Source of the DNA: JBBQDZ01 sp038237515
GTDB lineage: Bacteria; Actinomycetota; Thermoleophilia; Gaiellales; Gaiellaceae
NCBI GenBank assembly: GCA_038237515.1
Contig: JBBRYP010000079.1
Coordinates: 1-15,132 of the forward strand
Length of the DNA: 15,132 nt
Direction: 5' to 3'
Part shown: piece by piece, positions 13,748 to 15,132 of the stretch
How the letters are laid out: every line of letters starts with the position of its first letter
Position numbering within the stretch: the first letter of the stretch is position 1
The notes under the pieces: generated by a model
What the model was told of the DNA's origin: nothing
What the model saw: only the letters and a program-made list of their open reading frames with translations
The model's database searches: none
Made by a program: the position numbers and the translations under genes

Positions 13748-14176
13748 CTAGAACGGGATGTCGTCGTCCGCCGCGGCCGGGCTGAAGTCGGCGTTCTCGG
13801 CCGCTGCGGCGGCCGCCGGAACGTACTGGTTCTCGCCCTCGCCCTTGCCGCCGAGGAACTGGACGGTGTCGGCGATCACCTCGACTGCCTGGCGCTTCGT
13901 CCCGTCCTGTGCGTCCCACTCGCGCCACTCGAGCCGGCCGTCGATCCCGACCGGGCGTCCCTTGGAGAGGTACTGGGCGCAGTTCTCGCCCTGGTTTCCC
14001 CAGACGGTGATGTCGAAGTAGTTCGGCTTCTCCGTCCACTGACCCGACGCCTGATCCTTCCGCCTGGTGTTGACAGCGAGCCGGAGGCTGCAGACCGCCA
14101 TGCCGCTCGGCGTGTGTCGCAACTCGGGGTCGCGGGTGAGATTCCCCACCAGAACGACCCGGTTGATGTTCGCCAT
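13748..14176 (-). CDS. ssb: Single-stranded DNA-binding protein
   Basis: SSB coats single-stranded DNA during replication, repair and recombination. The 142-residue protein begins MANINRVVLVGNLTRDPELR and has the OB-fold core through about residue 108, with aromatic contacts in NYFDITVWGNQGENCAQYL and GRLEWREWDAQDG. A short disordered Ala-rich linker leads to the acidic tip DDDIPF, which recruits partner proteins. The length is short for actinobacterial SSBs because the linker is only about 25 residues. ATG 14176 has AAGGAG ten bases ahead. It sits four bases after rpsF and before rpsR, the standard cluster order. Confidence 0.97.
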   Translation of the reverse strand: MANINRVVLVGNLTRDPELRHTPSGMAVCSLRLAVNTRRKDQASGQWTEKPNYFDITVWGNQGENCAQYLSKGRPVGIDGRLEWREWDAQDGTKRQAVEVIADTVQFLGGKGEGENQYVPAAAAAAENADFSPAAADDDIPF

Positions 14177-14180
14177 CTCT

Positions 14181-14567
14181 CTACGCTCCTTCCTGCACGT
14201 CTTCGCCTACCGGAGCAGCGTACTCCGCCGGCTCGGCCGCGCCAGAGGGCGCGGGGGGACGTGCCTGCGAGCGTGCAGGCGGAACGATGCGGCGGAACGC
14301 GCCGTGGCGCATGACTCCGTCCGCGATCTTCAGCACGCGCGAGATCTCGTCCCGAACCTCGGCGTCGCACGTGAAGTAGAGGACGTGGTAGACGCCTTCG
14401 CCCTGCTTGCCGATCTCGTAGGCGAGTTTGCGCCGGCCCCAAGGATCGTGGCCGTCCCAGGTTCCGCCGCCGCCCTCGACCAGCTCGCGGGTGCGCGCGA
14501 TGATCTCGTCGTGACGCCCCTCGGGCGCCTCGGGATCGAGGATCAACATGATCTCGTACTCGGTCAT
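14181..14567 (-). CDS. rpsF: Ribosomal protein bS6
   Basis: bS6 pairs with bS18 on the small-subunit platform. The 128-residue protein shows MTEYEIMLILDPEAPE at the N-terminus, the signature WGRRKLAYEIGKQGEGVYHV at 43-62, and a core ending at about VMRHGAFRRIVPP. A proline- and alanine-rich tail of about 30 residues follows (ARSQARPPAPSGAAEPAEY). ATG 14567 is preceded by GGAAGGAG and AAGGGG. Upstream in-frame codons are excluded because they run through the promoter and the divergent gene. It is the first gene of the rpsF-ssb-rpsR-rplI-dnaB unit. Confidence 0.96.
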   Translation of the reverse strand: MTEYEIMLILDPEAPEGRHDEIIARTRELVEGGGGTWDGHDPWGRRKLAYEIGKQGEGVYHVLYFTCDAEVRDEISRVLKIADGVMRHGAFRRIVPPARSQARPPAPSGAAEPAEYAAPVGEDVQEGA

Positions 14568-14600
14568 CGTTCCCCTTGCTCCTTCCCCCGGTCTGAGGCG

Positions 14601-14645
14601 GTCTCGCCGGCAAGCGCCCCCGGGAAGAGGAACGCGAGGCGAGAC
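14601..14645 (-). promoter_or_regulatory. Structured leader of rpsF, possible S6:S18-binding RNA
   Basis: In the rpsF leader GTCTCGCC and GGCGAGAC (14645-14638 and 14608-14601 on the minus strand) make a perfect eight-pair stem around a 29-base loop, followed directly by CGCC and the ribosome site. Many bacteria control rpsF-rpsR operons by an S6:S18-binding leader with a conserved CCG. Several CCG triplets occur here, but I could not confirm the motif. Confidence 0.4.
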
Positions 14646-14659
14646 AGGAAGAGTGGCCG

Positions 14660-14687
14660 AGTGTAGCATCGCCTGGTGGGCGCCAAA
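14660..14687 (-). promoter_or_regulatory. Candidate promoter of the rpsF operon
   Basis: On the minus strand TTTGGC (14687-14682) and TACACT (14665-14660) are separated by 16 bases, a fair match to -35 and -10 boxes of the housekeeping sigma factor. Transcription would start about 85 bases before the rpsF ATG, leaving room for the stem at 14601-14645. It overlaps the start of the divergent gene at 14676. Confidence 0.45.
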
Positions 14688-14990
14688 CGGCTGGCCTGGC
14701 TCGCCGCGGCCCTCGGAGTCGTCGCCGGCGCCTCGTTTCACAAGCGCCGCCGAACCGCCGCCGCGCTGCCGGCCGCTTCGCCGCAGCCCGACCCCCGCGC
14801 GCGGGAGCTCCGCGAGAAGCTGGCTCAGGCTCGCGACCTGGCGGGCGAGCGAGAGGAGTTCGAGGCCGGCGAGATCCCCGTCGACCGTGCCGAGCCCTCC
14901 GCCGACCTCGAGGCGCGCCGGCGACGCATCCACGAGGAGGGCCGCGCCGCTGCCGAGGAGATGCGCGGCGGCGGAGCCGAAGGCTTCTAA
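14676..14990 (+). CDS. Small membrane-anchored hypothetical protein
   Basis: This 104-residue protein starts MGAKRLAWLAAALGVVAGAS, a short hydrophobic segment (about residues 5-20) flanked by positive charge, so the N-terminus is probably a membrane anchor or uncleaved signal. The rest is highly charged and helical: DPRARELREKLAQARDLAGE, then EEFEAGEIPVDRAEP, and a final RRRRIHEEGRAAAEEMRG. It suggests a coiled-coil-like cytoplasmic or extracytoplasmic tail. I recall similar short proteins in actinobacteria but cannot name a function. GTG 14676 is the only sensible start. There is no ribosome site, and the mRNA may be leaderless. It is divergent from rpsF, and its start lies within the candidate rpsF promoter. 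Confidence 0.65.
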   Translation: MGAKRLAWLAAALGVVAGASFHKRRRTAAALPAASPQPDPRARELREKLAQARDLAGEREEFEAGEIPVDRAEPSADLEARRRRIHEEGRAAAEEMRGGGAEGF

Positions 14991-15132
14991 ACCTCGATCC
15001 ACCGTTTTCTTGACCGAGGCGGCGTTTGGCGATCGTTTGGGCTTTCGGGGGCGATGAGCCGGCGCCCGCTGGCGGGGTTGGTGTTCCCGGCTGGCTCGAC
15101 GGGCTTCTGCGAGGGATTTCGGCCAGTGCGGC
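14991..15132. other. Unassigned window end
   Basis: A frame opens at ATG 15054 (MSRRPLAGLVFPAGSTGFCE) and runs off the window, and a TTG-started 15-codon frame precedes it. Neither has recognisable motifs. GGGGG stands only two bases before the ATG. TTGACC at 15010-15015 resembles a -35 box without a good partner. No gene can be supported from this much sequence. Confidence 0.3.

Overview
The window is GC-rich bacterial chromosome with frequent GTG starts and very tight gene spacing. It carries two housekeeping blocks, the purine genes purD-purE-purB-purC-purS-purQ and the replication/ribosome cluster rpsF-ssb-rpsR-rplI-dnaB. These features, with a separate small PurS, a GAAC-N4-GTTC SOS-type site and a VapB45/VapC45-type locus, suggest an actinobacterium, probably of the Thermoleophilia kind. 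That placement is inference from style and gene order, not from a marker comparison.

Region 1-3976 is accessory. It holds the end of a glyoxalase-like gene, a Phd/VapC-type toxin-antitoxin pair with a palindromic operator, a GNAT acetyltransferase and a small unknown gene. The last two lie between two inverted copies of a roughly 150-170 bp repeat. Then, on the minus strand, comes a VapB45-like antitoxin whose partner toxin is internally deleted, followed by a scrambled transposase remnant that abuts the end of purQ.

Region 3977-8767 (minus strand) is one purine operon, purD>purE>purB>purC>purS>purQ. Most junctions overlap by 4 or 8 nt, so translation is probably coupled. Together these enzymes cover GAR synthesis (PurD), two FGAM-synthase subunits (PurS, PurQ), carboxylation of AIR (PurE), SAICAR synthesis (PurC) and the two lyase steps (PurB). 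The FGAM synthase large subunit purL, often the next gene, is missing where the transposase remnant sits. A small unknown gene diverges from purD and converges with purA across a hairpin.

Region 9356-14687 (minus strand) reads rpsF>ssb>rpsR>rplI>dnaB>small zinc-ribbon gene>(HIT-family remnant)>purA. A candidate promoter and a structured leader precede rpsF. A duplicated rplI start region with hairpins lies between rpsR and rplI. A near-consensus SOS box and several DnaA-box-like sites lie between rplI and dnaB. A small membrane-anchored protein gene diverges from rpsF, and the last 140 bases are unassigned.

I did not find a clearly new multi-gene system. The best leads are the inverted repeat element pair, the antitoxin that outlived its toxin, the duplicated L9 start, the SOS-like operator before dnaB, and the zinc-ribbon gene translationally coupled to dnaB.
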